13,409 nt of DNA, from NCBI GenBank assembly GCA_039805865.1, contig JBDLTI010000046.1, forward strand, positions 1-13,409, written 5' to 3'. The position numbers and the translations under genes are program-made. A model generated the notes under the pieces. That model made no database searches, was not told the DNA's origin, and saw only the letters and a list, made by a program, of their open reading frames with translations. Below, piece after piece: positions 13,212-13,409 of the stretch; the first letter of the stretch is position 1, and each line of letters begins with the position of its first letter. The DNA is from Fluviibacter sp039805865. GTDB taxonomy: Bacteria > Pseudomonadota > Gammaproteobacteria > Burkholderiales > Rhodocyclaceae.

Positions 13212-13409
13212 TTACTGGCCGCCGAATTCCTCGAAGGCACGCATCGTCTCGCCTGCATACATCAGCGATGGGCCGCCGCCCATCATCACGGCAACGCCCA
13301 GCATTTCTGTCAGCTCGGCTTTAGTCGCGCCGAGTTTGATTAGTGCCTGGGTATGAAAGCCAATGCAACCATCGCAACGGGCGGCAACGCCAATGGCGAG
13401 GGCAATAAG
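13212..13409 (-). CDS. Partial C-terminal part of an AhpD-like / carboxymuconolactone decarboxylase-family protein
   Basis: Reading leftward from the window edge, 65 residues end at a TAA (13214-13212): LIALAIGVAARCDGCIGFHT and onward through MMGGGPSLMYAGE to GGQ. The CxxCxxxH motif (C12, C15, H19 of the fragment) is the redox/proton-relay site of AhpD-like alkylhydroperoxidases, and the MGGGP turn is usual in small single-domain members. Such proteins are small cytoplasmic all-helical oligomers, some of which reduce peroxides through paired cysteines while many have no known substrate. The N-terminal half and start lie outside the window. The stop directly touches the stop of the upstream methyltransferase gene. 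Confidence 0.85.
   Translation of the reverse strand, partial: LIALAIGVAARCDGCIGFHTQALIKLGATKAELTEMLGVAVMMGGGPSLMYAGETMRAFEEFGGQ

Noticed and set aside
1..13409. Mobile elements, CRISPR arrays, tRNA/rRNA genes, phage or defence genes, and a novel multi-gene system
   Set aside because: Nearly every base is accounted for by recognisable housekeeping genes in conserved order. No transposase, long terminal repeats, regularly spaced repeats or tRNA-like cloverleaf was seen.

Overview
The window is compact, mid-GC chromosomal DNA (GC in the low-to-mid 50s by eye, not computed) that reads as a betaproteobacterial core region. The evidence is the gene order hda - HAD hydrolase - pcnB - folK - panB - panC - panD with purM divergent, a MutL of the endonuclease-bearing (MutH-less) type, and betaproteobacterial-looking protein sequences. 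The exact family is not decidable from this sequence; a Neisseriales-like lineage is an inference only.

Layout. At the left edge the first codons of a leftward gene (probably a CBS-domain protein) face away from rightward cobA (SUMT, siroheme/corrin synthesis). cobA converges on a leftward gene block that, read from its promoter side, is hda (DnaA inactivator), a HAD-IB phosphatase, pcnB (poly(A) polymerase), folK (folate), panB, panC and panD (pantothenate). Several junctions in this block overlap by one base or are only 2-3 nt apart. panD also has a good sigma-70-like promoter of its own. purM (purines) runs rightward, divergent from hda, and meets leftward miaA stop-to-stop. miaA overlaps mutL, which lies upstream of it. 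Rightward from the mutL start comes dedA - purN - an RsmB-family rRNA m5C methyltransferase, an evident operon. The last gene meets, again stop-to-stop, the C-terminal part of a leftward AhpD/carboxymuconolactone decarboxylase-like protein cut by the window edge.

Function. The genes are housekeeping: cofactors (siroheme, folate, pantothenate/CoA), purines (purM and purN, steps 5 and 3 of IMP synthesis), replication control (hda), mismatch repair (mutL), tRNA and rRNA modification (miaA, rsmB-like), RNA decay (pcnB), and a membrane transporter or scramblase-like protein (dedA).

I found no mobile element, CRISPR array, tRNA, rRNA, phage gene or defence system, and no evidence of a new multi-gene system. 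The points worth a second look are regulatory and architectural: a textbook intrinsic terminator for purM embedded in the end of the opposing miaA gene, two zero-gap convergent junctions, a perfect -10 box placed so that mutL mRNA might be leaderless, a separate panD promoter, N-terminal extension and start questions in cobA and purM, and an uncharacterised HAD phosphatase inside a conserved operon.
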